A stretch of DNA of 64,000 nucleotides from Anas platyrhynchos (lineage: Eukaryota > Chordata > Aves > Anseriformes > Anatidae): NCBI RefSeq assembly GCF_047663525.1, contig NC_092588.1, positions 49,841,501-49,905,500 of the forward strand. Direction: 5' to 3'. Below the pieces are notes generated by a model that did no database searches, had not been told where the DNA came from, and worked only from the letters and a program-made list of their open reading frames with translations. Every line of letters starts with the position of its first letter. The first letter of the stretch is position 1. Made by a program: the position numbers and the translations under genes. Below are positions 34,901 to 45,522 of the stretch, one piece after another.

Positions 34901-37900
34901 ACTGCCACTTATGTGTGAAGAACAAGTTTAGTAGAGTTCAACAAATTCACTGAATAACCATAGAGAGGTGGACACATAGCAGGGAGGTCTCACAGCCATA
35001 TAGAGTCAGACCAAAAACTTCACTCCCTCTGCAGGTTTCAGTCCAACTTAAAACTGAGTTTTCTCACTACGAATCTTTGAATTCAATCTTTCCATTTTTA
35101 AAATCTGACTCAACAAGCAGCTAGGGAGCATCTAAGCAGCAGTTCACACAAACGCTGACCTTCCTGTCAGATTGGATTTGAGCATCAGACTAAGATTCTA
35201 ATTTGCATTTACAGTCTTGAATAGATTTTAAGATTGAATACAAACCCCAAATTCGCTTCTAGGTACCAAAATTAATAAGCACCGATTTAGTGATGCCCAA
35301 ATGATACCACCTAGTCATCTATAAAACTATTGACTCACTACTACACACTCATACAAAAGGTCACAAGCAGGATTCTCATAAACAATCAGATTACAGCAGT
35401 GAATACTAATTATTAGAAGACTTACAATAACCTGCCGTGTTAAGTTTGGAGATCTCACCCAAAACTCACTGAAAGACCATATGCATGCAGTATGGCTGAG
35501 GTAATGGATAACAACTAATATATTTAATTTTTAATATAATTTTATAATTTAATATTTATATTTAAACTAATATATTTAGATATATATTTTGAAAACATGC
35601 ATTTAAGAATTACATGACATATATATTACCCTATGTCAAATAAGTAGAAATACTTTTCTTTCACAAATGATGTATTTCAAGCAAAAATGCTATTCCACTG
35701 CCCTGTTATACAAGTACTAATGGAGCAAACAGGCAAAACAAGACTGCGTCCTCATTCTACAGCTTCCAAATTCTACCAGACACTTAAACACTTATATTTC
35801 ACTTTCAAAAATAAAGAGAACCACATCGTCTTGTTCCCATGAGTTAACCTGATTCTACCACCCCTCTTTTCAGGATTGTTCTTTTACCGATGTCATCGGT
35901 AAAATCAGTATTTGCTCAACTGTAAAGAAGTAACAGCGCTAGAATATGAGCTTTTATTTCTCTTACTTCAATCTACTGCTCATCCAAGTAGCAATTAGGT
36001 GCTTCCCCATTTAAGGCAAGAATTTCTGGTAGTTTAGAGCAGAAGCATCAGTCTTCAGTCATTCTTTGACATGAGGCCCTCACCTTTCTTTCTACAAAAG
36101 GAACCCAAAAAACTGCTTCCAATTAAAAATGCATGTTCCCTAACTACTTGAGGGTATTGGTGGGGACTGTAAGTCACCAGAAGAACAGCAATGTAACATG
36201 CAATTTGCTTGCATCTATCTTTAAAATGGTTGAGTGAGATAAAACTATCTACTCACTATAAAAGAGTACTTTTTAATAAGAACTAGTAAATGAAAATACC
36301 TTTAGCATCATGCCAGCTTGTTCATAAGCTCTGCAGAAAAAAATTTACAATTTAGTTAGATATGGTGTATTTCAGCAAGCTGTAAGTATGCAGCAAATGC
36401 TAACCTGCATGAGCTACCACTTCACTGTTAATATTTAATAATTTGACGATGTTTCAAGTGCTTTAAGTTATGTAATGAGACAATATATGTGTAAGATTAT
36501 CTTCCACAAATAAAGTATTTCAACCACACCTTCCGATCTCCCCAGTAAAAATCTATTCTCATGATCTGACCCACAGGTAATATTTCAATTGTCATTACCT
36601 GCTTGCTTCGAAGCATTCTTTAATTAAATTTCATTGTAAGCTCAACAGTGCAGAACTTCTAGCTTATAAAAAAATTAATGTAAGAAAGAGTACTTGATAT
36701 CAAAAGCTATTGTGGATTGGGAAATCCTTATTTCTTCAGATAGCCACTGCAGGTTTTCAGGCCTTCCTAGCCTGTGCTTTCATTAAACTGATTTTGAAAT
36801 GGTGAAATCACTTGAACCATGCCATTTACTACAATGAGACCAAAATGATAGCTCATGCTTGTACCATAAATCAGAAAACTTGTTTCAGATTAGCTGGTGC
36901 ACCTGTACTTACTTGGCAGCATGGAAAAGCCTGGAAGTAACATTGCCAAAGTCAAGGACAAAATCCATAAAATTATAATGAAGAAAGATTGTCTACAAAA
37001 TCTTATACAACTTGTTTCAAACAAAGATCTCCCATAAATGCAAATAAAACCCATTAGGTTTGTAGGCAAGGTATCAAAAATAAATGCATCTAAGGACAAA
37101 ATAAATGCAACATACTACAGTATAATCACACATGTAAAGTTGTAAAAAGATTTAAAAACTTTTAAAACTAACACGTTCCTGGTTACTAAATACTGTCATG
37201 AGCATTGTAATAATGTCAGTTCAATTTAATTCATATTATCTGTTTGTAGGAAATTAAAAATATTTATATATTAATTTCCAAAGTAGTACCTAGGTATCTC
37301 AGGCACTGGTCAGAACCTTATCATGCCAAATACTATTTAAAACAACATAGATTTGCTAAACAGAAGAGTTTGTAGCATGCAGGAATATTCTTCCAGAAGA
37401 GAACCTTCTTAGATTGATGAAATGAACAAATATATTAAAAACATTTTCTACCAACACCCATTACCCCATTCTAAGTAGCAAACAGTCAGCTTCTCGAAAA
37501 AAAGAAAAACAATGAAAAGATACGCTTTATTGTTTTCATGTGCTTCAGCTTCTCGCAAACAGGCTTCCCTTGCCTGGTCATACTGCTTGGCATTCTTAAA
37601 AGCAACGGCTGCAAGAAATTAAATAAAGTTCTTATTTACAATTTGCCTGTTGTTTTTTTCTCATCACTTCTGCTCAAGTATTTAATCACCTAAAGATATA
37701 AACAGACTCTTTAGATAAATTGAAGGGCTTGTTAAATTAAGGAAAAAAAAATCCCACAACAGTCCTCCTTGCTTCATTAGTCACTTAGTTATCATTGAAA
37801 ACATTTATTATCAACAACACTTGCATAACATCACTGTTATACATAATCTAGTCAGATGGATTTACAAACTCGCTCACTCTGCATTTTAATTATAAAACTA

Positions 37901-40274
37901 CAGAAATGCACATGTATATATAGGTTTAATCAGTAGAGATTATACAAAGTCAGCAGGGTAGTGATAGAAGTGTATCATCAACAAAACAAACCAATAACAA
38001 CTTCCTCAACAAAACCACTTCAGGGCACAAATATGTATTTGTATCTCCATTAGATAGATAGGATATTGAGGCAGGACTTCAAGTAAATTTCAATTTGTAA
38101 GAGCTTTAATTGCTCCTCCATTATTTTTTTTTTAATTCAGGCTTAAATGAGTAAGTAGAAATGCCTACTCTCAGAAAGAAAGAAAAAAAATTCGTTTAAA
38201 AAAATCATCTAGTAAGAATTTTATGGTTTGACATTTGCTGCAGAAAAGAAGGAGGAAAGAGATCTTACTGTAACTAAAAAAACCTGTCAATGTCACTACC
38301 TTACTGAGACAGTCTTAGTCAAGACATACTTCAACAGATGATGAAAAAGCGAAGACTTAAGAACAGCTAGAATATTTGCTGGGAAGGTCATACGATTTGG
38401 GGGCGGACAAGTGGAAGGAGGAAAGCTTTATTTTTGTGACACATAATAATACCCAAGGTAGATGCTGTAAGCTTGAGAAGAAAAAAAATGTTTTGCAACT
38501 GGTCTAGACCTCCAAGTACAATTCGAAATTTATTTTACAGTGCTACTAGGAATCTTCCTTCTTCTTACTTTAGTCTTTACGACAGTTTTACTTATAGAGT
38601 AACATACTGAAAATATGTAAACTATTATCAGAGTTTAAGCTTAAAGAGTATTTTGAAACCATAAAGTATGTGTCCATATTTACGGTCACACATACCTGCC
38701 TTCCCATATTCGGTAGCTGCACTGTCATAATCTGGTTTCCACTTTAAGAATCCAGTTTTCAGACTAAAATACAAGAAGAAAGGCTTATTAACAATTACTA
38801 ATATTTTTATATTTTACCTTTCCAGCATTTAATACATATTTAGAACTTTAGACGACATCTGAAAAGGAGTGACTACCCTTGTGCCAATACAGTGGCATCC
38901 CAACTGCAAAAATAAACGCCAACACTGTTTGGCATTGCTCAAAGCACTGCAATTATCTCCTGAGTTACATGCCCTGTCCTAACGTGCTTCTAAATTGATC
39001 CCCAAAGAGACACCTCAAGCCCAGCTCCTCAGCAGTAGGAAGTTAACAAACAAAAAATACTTCTAATTGAGAGCTGTCAGCCTCTCCATTCCATACACAA
39101 GCGAAATAATTTACCTCCCAACACAAACACAAAGCCTCACGGATTTGTCATTAATCCATCCACAACAGCTCATGACACTTAATTGGTGCTGCACACATAT
39201 ACATGTGAGGAAAAACTACACATTGTAAAGTGAGGCAAGTCATCAGGCAATGCTGATCCCACTACTATGATTTCCATATTAGAATATATTTATATATATA
39301 AATATTAAAATATATATATATAAAACTTTTAAGTTAATTTTCGTATCTATTGCAGACTGACACTTCAGATGCAATAGATGTTCAACATGGAAAAAACATT
39401 GTATACGCACCATATATTGGTTTTGTAATCCTACTTGGATGAAAACCACAGCACACAAATCCAAAGCAAGCTTTCACTTTGTATTATTCTTATCACAAAA
39501 AAAAAAAATCTCGAACTCATTTAGCTAACATATGTGAGCCTTTAACCTGTACATAGTTCATGAATTTAGTGTGCTTTACGTCAGATGCTTTCCAAGATAT
39601 GCTTAAAACGAATTCCACTGAAAGGCATTTTTCATCAGGTAATTTGAAAAGAATATTCGGTACACATTTGTTATTGCAAGGCAGTCTCTCTGCTATCACT
39701 ACTTTTGATCCTTGATTTTGGAAGTGCCTGTCGTTGTTGTAACTGATGTTGTGGTATCTTTGGAACAGTCAGCTCTACTGCATCTACACAGCAGCCTATT
39801 ATATTCAGTGTCAAAACGCAATTAAAAGCCTGCCACACGCAGGCGTGAAGCCCTTTAAGCTACGTGTCAGCTGGGCGAAGCTGCTTTACCCCCCACCACC
39901 AGCCCCTGCCCCGGCCGCCATGTCAACCCTCCCCCCCCCAGGTCACGTCGCCCCGCGAGACCACCCCCCCCCCCCCCAAGCCGCTCCGCCAGGGGCATGA
40001 TGGGAGACGTAGTCCTCCCCTGCGGCTCCGCTCCGCGCAGGGCGGCCGCCAGAACTACAACTCCCAAGCCGCCCCCCCCGCGGCCCGGGGGTGAGGAAGG
40101 GGAGCCGAGCCGCCCGGCCGGCCGGCAGCAGCCCCGAGGCAACAGCCGGGTAGACCTGGCAGCCGGGCCGAGCCGCCAGGCGCCCGGCCATCCCGCCGCC
40201 CCTCTGCCGCCCGCTCACTATTTCTCCGCCTTGGCGATGTGCTCTAGGGCCTCGTTGATCTTCTGCGCCGCCAT
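28807..40274 (-). CDS. NAPG: Gamma-SNAP (NSF attachment protein gamma), 12 coding exons
   Basis: Soluble cytosolic adaptor that binds SNARE complexes and recruits the ATPase NSF, which takes the complexes apart after membrane fusion. The coding sequence joins exons (minus strand, 5' to 3') 40274-40219, 38763-38696, 37608-37524, 36930-36913, 36330-36300, 34745-34636, 34525-34459, 33758-33688, 32514-32436, 31708-31629, 30166-30037 and 28956-28807: 945 bases, 314 aa plus stop. Every junction has AG/GT and keeps frame. The product runs from MAAQKINEALEHIAKAEK to an acidic tail ending DEEEDEYSGGLC, and closely matches mammalian gamma-SNAP, which is 312 aa. The fold is a superhelix of TPR-like helical hairpins. 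The start is chosen by homology and a good context (GAG ATG G), since the frame is open further upstream. No frameshift or internal stop is present. No other gene overlaps it. Confidence 0.97.
29092..29235 (-). mobile_element. CR1 fragment in the last NAPG intron
   Basis: Plus-strand text TCATAGAATGATTTGGGTTG, then TAGTTCCAACCTCCCTGCCA and GCTCAAAGCCCCATCC, is the reverse complement of a CR1 3' end. The element is sense in the same direction as NAPG and ends about 135 bases upstream of the exon 12 acceptor. Confidence 0.8.
30037..30166 (-). CDS. NAPG: NAPG exon 11
   Basis: 130 bases between acceptor TTTTCTTCAG and donor GTAAGT. Encodes IPGFNGSEDCAALEQLLEGY, DQQDQDQVSEVCNLPLF and KYMDND, the most conserved C-terminal part. 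Confidence 0.97.
31629..31708 (-). CDS. NAPG: NAPG exon 10
   Basis: 80 bases between acceptor TTGTTGTTTAG and donor GTAAGT. Encodes KTIAQVLVHLHRNDYVAAER then CVRESY. Confidence 0.96.
32436..32514 (-). CDS. NAPG: NAPG exon 9
   Basis: 79 bases between a TTTTAG acceptor and donor GTAAAA. Encodes LDEAALSLQKEKSIYKEIEN then YPTCYK. Confidence 0.95.
32678..32780. repeat. (TATC)n and AT-rich simple repeat
   Basis: Five or more TATC units starting near 32678 grade into TATATG/TATAAA sequence up to about 32780. It lies inside NAPG intron 8. Confidence 0.8.
33688..33758 (-). CDS. NAPG: NAPG exon 8
   Basis: 71 bases between acceptor TCTTTTCTAG and donor GTATAG. Encodes NEERLRQALEMLGKASRLLV then RGR. 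Confidence 0.96.
34459..34525 (-). CDS. NAPG: NAPG exon 7
   Basis: 67 bases between acceptor TTTGTCACAG and donor GTAAGC. Encodes LIENVSPEKAVQLYQQAASV then FE. The intron upstream is only 110 bases. Confidence 0.96.
34636..34745 (-). CDS. NAPG: NAPG exon 6
   Basis: 110 bases between acceptor TTCTTTGCAG and donor GTAAGC. Encodes EMQRLPEAVQLIEKAS, MMYLENGTPDTAAIALERAG and two bases of Lys. Confidence 0.96.
36300..36330 (-). CDS. NAPG: NAPG exon 5, 31 bases
   Basis: 31 bases between acceptor TTTTCTGCAG and donor GTATTT. Encodes the end of Lys, then AYEQAGMMLK. Confidence 0.93.
36913..36930 (-). CDS. NAPG: NAPG exon 4, an 18-base microexon
   Basis: Only 18 bases between acceptor TTACTTCCAG and donor GTAAGT. 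It completes the Ala codon and encodes LFHAA plus two bases of Lys. Without it the LFHAAK segment found in other gamma-SNAPs would be missing, while the frame would be kept. Confidence 0.9.
37524..37608 (-). CDS. NAPG: NAPG exon 3
   Basis: 85 bases between acceptor TTTCTTGCAG and donor GTATC. Encodes AVAFKNAKQYDQAREACLR and then EAEAHENNK. Confidence 0.95.
38696..38763 (-). CDS. NAPG: NAPG exon 2
   Basis: 68 bases between acceptor ATTTTAG and donor GTATG. Encodes LKTGFLKWKPDYDSAATEY and the start of GKA, highly conserved N-terminal sequence. Confidence 0.95.
39927..39977 (-). other. C-rich tract, potential G-quadruplex on the NAPG strand
   Basis: Runs of 10 and 14 C on the plus strand flank shorter C runs, so the transcribed-sense (minus) strand carries several G runs of four or more in intron 1. 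Confidence 0.55.
39992..40068. promoter_or_regulatory. Pair of ZNF143-like sites, opposite strands
   Basis: On the minus strand, ACTACGTCTCCCATCATGC (40013-39995). On the plus strand, ACTACAACTCCCAAG (40054-40068). Both match the ACTACAnnTCCCA core of ZNF143/STAF sites, the first with one change. They lie in intron 1, about 150-225 bases inside the gene, within the CpG island. Confidence 0.6.
40219..40274 (-). CDS. NAPG: NAPG exon 1, coding part
   Basis: 56 coding bases: ATG at 40274-40272, MAAQKINEALEHIAKAEK plus TA of the next Tyr codon. Donor GTGAGC. The 5' UTR lies upstream in the CpG island; its start cannot be fixed from sequence. Confidence 0.95.
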
Positions 40275-40644
40275 CTCGCGGCCGGCCGGCCTCGCTGCCT
40301 GCCCCTCGCTGCCTCTCACAGCGCCGCCACGGGACGCGAGGGGAGGGGAGCGGGGAGGCAGGACAGGGCCCGCCTCCGCCGCCACACCGCGCATGCGCCG
40401 CCGCCGGGGCGGGGCCGTTATGGCGCCTGAGGGCGGCGCTGTGAGGCGCGGGGCAGGGAGTGTCAGGGAGCTGGAGGGCGCGTTGCCTGCTCGAGGTCCC
40501 AGCCCCAACCTGGCCAAAACCGTTGGAAGCTTTTCAGAAAATAAAAATGAGGGCAGAGTTTCCCTCAAAAATGAGCGTGTGTTTCCCTCAGTGTTCAGAT
40601 TGTGATGGTTTCTGGTAGAAATGCGCAACTCGCAGGCAAAAGGC

Positions 40645-40703
40645 TGGGAAGGATCACGCTTCTTGAGGTCTCTTCCAACCTAGAAATTCTGTGATTCTGT
40701 GAT
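40645..40703 (+). mobile_element. CR1 3'-tail fragment upstream of NAPG
   Basis: GAGGTCTCTTCCAACCTAG followed by ATTCTGTGATTCTGTGAT, the CR1 3' end and tail. Sense on the plus strand, about 370 bases upstream of the NAPG start codon. Very short. Confidence 0.75.
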
Positions 40704-41191
40704 GCTCCCTGCTGTGTAACAAGCCTCCAGAGGCCTTTTCATACTGGCTCCCTTGGTGTTTGTAGGAGGCTGCCCCCTGGTCCAGATGGTGCAGAAATGT
40801 AAAGCAGAAGAAATGAGTGGTGGTTGGGCACGACAACCCTTCCAACACAAGCTCTTACAACAAATTACCTACCTACACGCTCAGTAACTGAAAATGCTGG
40901 AGTTTGCATTACCACTCATACTTCTAATTTCTTCCACTCTCTATTCCCTGATCTGAAACGTTAAGTAACAGGAGATCAGTGGATGGATCCAGAAAGGTGT
41001 TTATTCTCCAGACTTGGATGTCAGTATTGCCTCTCAGTAATCTAAAGAAGATAAATAGTTATCAACATGAGAGCAGAAAGCAAAGGGAAAAACTGCTTAA
41101 ATTTGCAAAACTTTATCAGACCGCAGGAGTCATTCAAAGTCCACGTTGCTGATAGAAATCAGAGCTTTGTGATTTCTTCTACCTTAGCTGG

Positions 41192-41224
<33 letters not shown>

Positions 41225-44200
41225 CATTATTGACATGGTTTGTTTTATGCTACATAGGCATCAGACTCGTGGTTCTAAATTGCTTTTCCCTCCTTTACCA
41301 TCTCCCACACTCCCCTGATGACATGGAAATTTAATTTTCTAACTTTGGTTACACTTGAGAGGCTATCTATAGCAGATGGTGGAAAATCCCCACTAAGTCT
41401 TACATACTATTATTCTGTATCCTAGAACAAAGTAGGAATAAAATATATATATAAATAAGAGTTTTGTTATGTTTTTAACTTTCTAAAGCAGAACAGAGTG
41501 TTCATGAGAGTACTGGGAGGAAATAGGCAGTCCTGCACAATGCATATGCAAGGAGATGGCAAGTGCTCACTGGTAGCATGTGAAATATACTGGGTGATCG
41601 GTCAGAATCCTGTGTCATCATGTCTGTCTTGCTTTTCCCAGCCAGGATAAATCTGGCACTATAACCTCGCTGCAGTGTCTTTATAATACAGCTGTGAAAA
41701 TGCAATTATAGGCCTGATGCATTAACAGGCAGAATAATCTCGCAGAGCACTTCTGAAGATCCCAGTGAGTGACCTGGTTTTCTGTTTGTTTGCGGTAGTG
41801 TTTCTGGCCTGCTGTTTTCCCTTTAATATAAAGAGCCGTTCACTTCCTTGTGAGACTACACATGTGCACTGTCTGGTTACACTTTATACTGGAATGACCA
41901 GACGACAAGTTTCCAAGAGTAGTATTAAATGAAATAGGATATTCCTGGGTAGCTTTTATTTTCTAGACACAGAACCTCCAGAGATTCTGCATCTGGGAAG
42001 GATCATATCACAGCATCTGTTGCCTGCCTGTGAACTGGACTTTGGTATTTAAAAATACCCAGGTACAATGTGACAATTTTTTACAGTGATAGCATTCAGA
42101 ATGACAAGCTTTTGTAAATATAATTTTCTACGTTTTATTTACATTCCAGGTGTGAACTCTGCAAATAGCTGTACCAGTAGAAGCCATTGATCAGTAGCCA
42201 ATCCTCAGATTTTGTCACTGCACCTTGCAGAGGGTTTCTCTCTCTCATCTAAACACTTCCTCAGGTACACCATACCAAACAAAGGCATGCTATCAAAAAC
42301 AAGCTGTATATTAACACAGGTTTTTTGTTTGTTTGTTTTTCTGAAATGGATTAAAAAACACCTGTGTGAATATTCATGGGGTCTAACCTCTGGCAAGAGG
42401 CTGGAGGCAGGCAGCTGGGGACAGCATCTACCACCACAATGGCTGCGTGCATCCACAGCCCCAGCTTGAGGAAAGTCTGGGCTGCTCTCAGAGCGCTGTT
42501 GTTACTTGTAAGAGACTATCAAGTTGACCACAATTAAATGTTTCCCAATTAACTCTAACTTTACTTTGCTGTTAATACATCACATGCTTGTTCAGAAAGT
42601 CAGCACTGAGTGCAGTGAGCTGTATTTTAAATCAGCTGCTCAATCCTATCTTTGCTCCACTGGATCTGGAAGGTGCATTTCAGTTTTCCTAGATCTGGAT
42701 TTCCCAGCACTGTCTGACACCCTCATTTGGCAGCAGGACGTGGAAAATTGTACATTGTGATTTATTAGTGTCTGAATTGAAGTCATAACTACAGTAACAA
42801 CAGCTACAGTACCATGCTGAGGAAATTGCCTGTGATGAAGGAGAGGGATCTGCATATTCCTCCTCACAGGCAGACTGCGACTAACACTAGTGGTCTAATG
42901 AACAATTGCCTCTGACACATTTTGGGCCTGTTACATACAAAATAATGTGTTCTGCGATCACTCCGTCCACGTGCCAGCACCTCAATGCTCAAGTACCTTT
43001 TCTTTTCCTGTCCTCAGAGTTATTTCTATAGAATTCGTTGGTCTGTGAAACATTACTAGTTCCCATCTTAATGGATATGGCAGAAAGCAAATAAGTAGCT
43101 TTTAGGGCAGCAAAATACTGATTGTCTGTAGATTTGTTTCTCCCTGCTGATTGTCATTAATTAAATAACAGAAGACTATATTGTGAGTGCACCTTTTATC
43201 AGATAGCAGAGAACCAACACAGTAGAGATTATAAATTTCCCAGCTGGAGGAAGGACGTAATGTCAAATGGGCTTTCCAGTTTTTTAAACATAAGAGTAGA
43301 AAAGGGCATTCTGGTGTCTTGTAAGGCATCCTGGTGTGAAGCATTCATAATGTCTTCCTATTACCTAGCAAGTGTAGAGGTTGCTCTACAGTTGTCCTTT
43401 AGTGGCACCGTGACTGAGTTCTATCCACTGTGTTTATCTTTGTATTATCTGCAAAGAGTTTCTATTTTGTTGGTTTTTGTTTCTAGTGCTGTCAAGTTTA
43501 GTAGCATTTGGTGAATGGCCTCAGAAGTTAAAGGGGGTATTAACTGAAATATAGAATGCAATTGTATCTATTGTATAATTTTCTTGGGAAACAAGGTTTT
43601 TACTTCCACATACAATGATGCAAATCCATGGAAAACACATTCCTGACTGCACCTGCTGTGCTACACCCCAGTTGTTGCTGGTGATACACTAAATTCCATT
43701 TTTGTGTTGTGCTGCCTTTTCACATGTGCTGGTAGTTTCCTGTATAGCCATGCTATAATCTGTATGGGAGAACTGATCTGGCTTTAGGAAAAAAAAGATG
43801 GAGATAAGGAACCCTGCTGCAAAATAATAGGATTATACTCAAGCCCTTGTCAATCTAAGTCACTTTGGTTAGCATTTTTAAAGGGTATGGAGACCCTTTT
43901 ATCTACTTTTACAGCATAGTTTGGTGTATATTTCTTTTGGTGTCAGTACTAGCTTCATTACCAGGGTACCAGTACCAGGTCATCATTATTCAAGAGTATT
44001 CATAGCCACCACTGCTACCCTGCATTTTTCCAGCCCAAATATTTGTGTAGTCTCTCCCTGAACAAATTCAAACTTTGTTGTCGAGGTCATTTCTTAGCTG
44101 GCTCTGTTCCCTCATCTGATTTACCAAGTGGTCACATTTGCACAAAGAGGGAGTCAGGAATATAAAGTCAGGGCAAGAATTGTTTAAGCTAATTTAAGTA

Positions 44201-44969
44201 CTACATGCTAAACGTGTGCTTTAGCTTGTTTTTCTAGTGATGAAGTAACTTCTTCAGCGGAGAGTATGTACATTGCTAAAGACACGACAACTTTTCTGCT
44301 CCAGCATTCCCACTCCAGAACCTCTGGAAACCTCTCCCCTTTCTCTCCTCTCCCCTTCTTTCTGAAGTGTTCTCCACACATCAGACTCTCCTGGTGGAAA
44401 GCCTCTCACTCTTCTTTCCTCTCTTTGGATCCATCCAGTGTTGATGGCTCTTTCATTGCTTAGCAGCAATTTCTCCACAAGATGCAAAGTCCTCACTCAG
44501 TGCCTTGCTGAAAGTAACATCGAAAATAAAGTTTGAAATGTATCATTATTCCCCAAATCCAGTGGCATTCATAACTAGACATGAACATGTATCCTTCAGT
44601 CTGTCACTGAAACAATGTTTGAAATAGATCCTGGAACAGGGGCTGGAAAACAACAGTTTTCATTAGTTTTGAAAGCATGATTAGATTTTTTGACTTTTCT
44701 ACAGGATATATGCCAAAGTGCATGCCAATTGGTTCTTCCAGATGCCAGCTTCTACTCTGTATCCATAAAGAAGAAAGTGAGGAAACAAAACCTGGGAGTT
44801 TCCTCTCCGATGGCCCGATCACCAACATCCAATAAAATCAATATGTCTGTCCAGACTTTTAATAATTTCTGTTCACTGCATAGCTTTGCATTCCTTGAGC
44901 AAGATTTGCAGAGGAGTGATAAGAGATTCCTTGCTTTTAGCTTAATTTTTGTCAACATCATTTTCATTA
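40704..44969. other. Intergenic DNA, no gene seen
   Basis: No exon, RNA gene or recognised transposon. Contains a 32-base A run at 41192-41223. Open frames here are short and without family resemblance. Confidence 0.55.
41192..41223. repeat. Poly(A) run, 32 bases
   Basis: Uninterrupted A run with no retroposed body recognisable next to it. Confidence 0.85.
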
Positions 44970-45522
44970 TGTACTGGTTTTGGTTGTGATATGGCTAATT
45001 ATCTTCACCATAACTGGTATAGTGCTGTTTTAGATTTGTGACCCAAACAGTATTGGTAGCACACCAGTGTTTCAGTGGTTGCTGAGCAGTGCTTGAGTCA
45101 AGGACTCTTGTTTCTCACGCTGCCCCACCACCGAACAGGCTGGGGGGGGGACACAGCCAGGACAGCTGGCCCAGGCTGGCCAAAGGGATCTCCCACACCA
45201 TGTGGCATCATGCTCAGCAACAAAAACTGGGGGAAAGAAGAAAGAGAGGGTCCTTCAGGGTGGTGGCATTTGTTTTCCCAAGACGATGTAATGCATACGT
45301 TCTGCTTTCCTGGAAGTGGCTAAATATCTGCGTGCTGATGGGAAGCAGTGAATGAATTCCTGTTTTGCTTTGCTTGTGTGCACAGCTTTTGCTCTACCTG
45401 TTATACTGCCTCGACCCGTGAGTCTTCTCATTTTTACCTTCTGATTCTCTTCCCCATCCCACTGGGAGAGGGGAGCAAACTGGTGTGTGGGCTTACCTGC
45501 CTGCTGGTGTTAGCCCACAACA
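44970..45522 (+). mobile_element. Decayed solo LTR related to the provirus LTR
   Basis: Begins TGTACTGGTTTTGGTTG, to be compared with TGTATTGGGTCTGGCTG in the provirus, and ends GCCCACAACA. Landmarks follow in the same order: GTAGCACACCAGTGTT, GCCAAAGGGATCTCCCACAC, ACCATGTGGCATCATGCTCA, CTCGACCCGTGAGT and a C-rich/G-rich hairpin (45450-45477). It is 553 bases, shorter than 700 because of gaps in the T/C-rich part. No matching target duplication was seen (CATTA left, GCCTG right), so the ends are uncertain or decayed. Clearly much older than the provirus. Confidence 0.8.

Larger units (their letters stand above)
28957..40218 (-). other. NAPG: NAPG introns 1-11
   Basis: Introns are small (110 bases to about 1.55 kb), as in birds. 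Apart from the CR1 in intron 11 they hold simple sequence: a TATC run followed by AT-rich DNA in intron 8 (32678-32780), an AT-rich stretch in intron 5 (35515-35630), an A run near 33619, and another AT-rich patch in intron 1 (39283-39325). I see no nested gene, snoRNA with clear boxes, or microRNA hairpin, but short RNA genes could escape reading by eye. Confidence 0.6.
39880..40500 (-). promoter_or_regulatory. NAPG: CpG-island promoter of NAPG
   Basis: About 600 bases very rich in CG dinucleotides, in sharp contrast to AT-rich flanks. It covers exon 1 and the start of intron 1. Upstream of the start codon are an NRF1 core GCGCATGCGC (40389-40398) and a GC box GGGGCGGGGC (40406-40415). There is no TATA box. 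The start codon sits in GAGATGGCGGCG, a YY1-like element. This is a housekeeping-type promoter, which suits a general trafficking factor. Confidence 0.85.

Noticed and set aside
39997-40605. 202-codon plus-strand frame antisense to NAPG exon 1
   Set aside because: GC-rich CpG-island sequence has few stops. The product is low in complexity (Pro, Arg, Ala rich) and no splice or family evidence supports it. An antisense noncoding transcript remains possible.
40218-40628. Upstream extension of the NAPG frame to an earlier ATG at 40626-40628
   Set aside because: The frame is open, but the known gamma-SNAP N-terminus starts at MAAQKI, the ATG there has a good context, and the extension reads through promoter elements.
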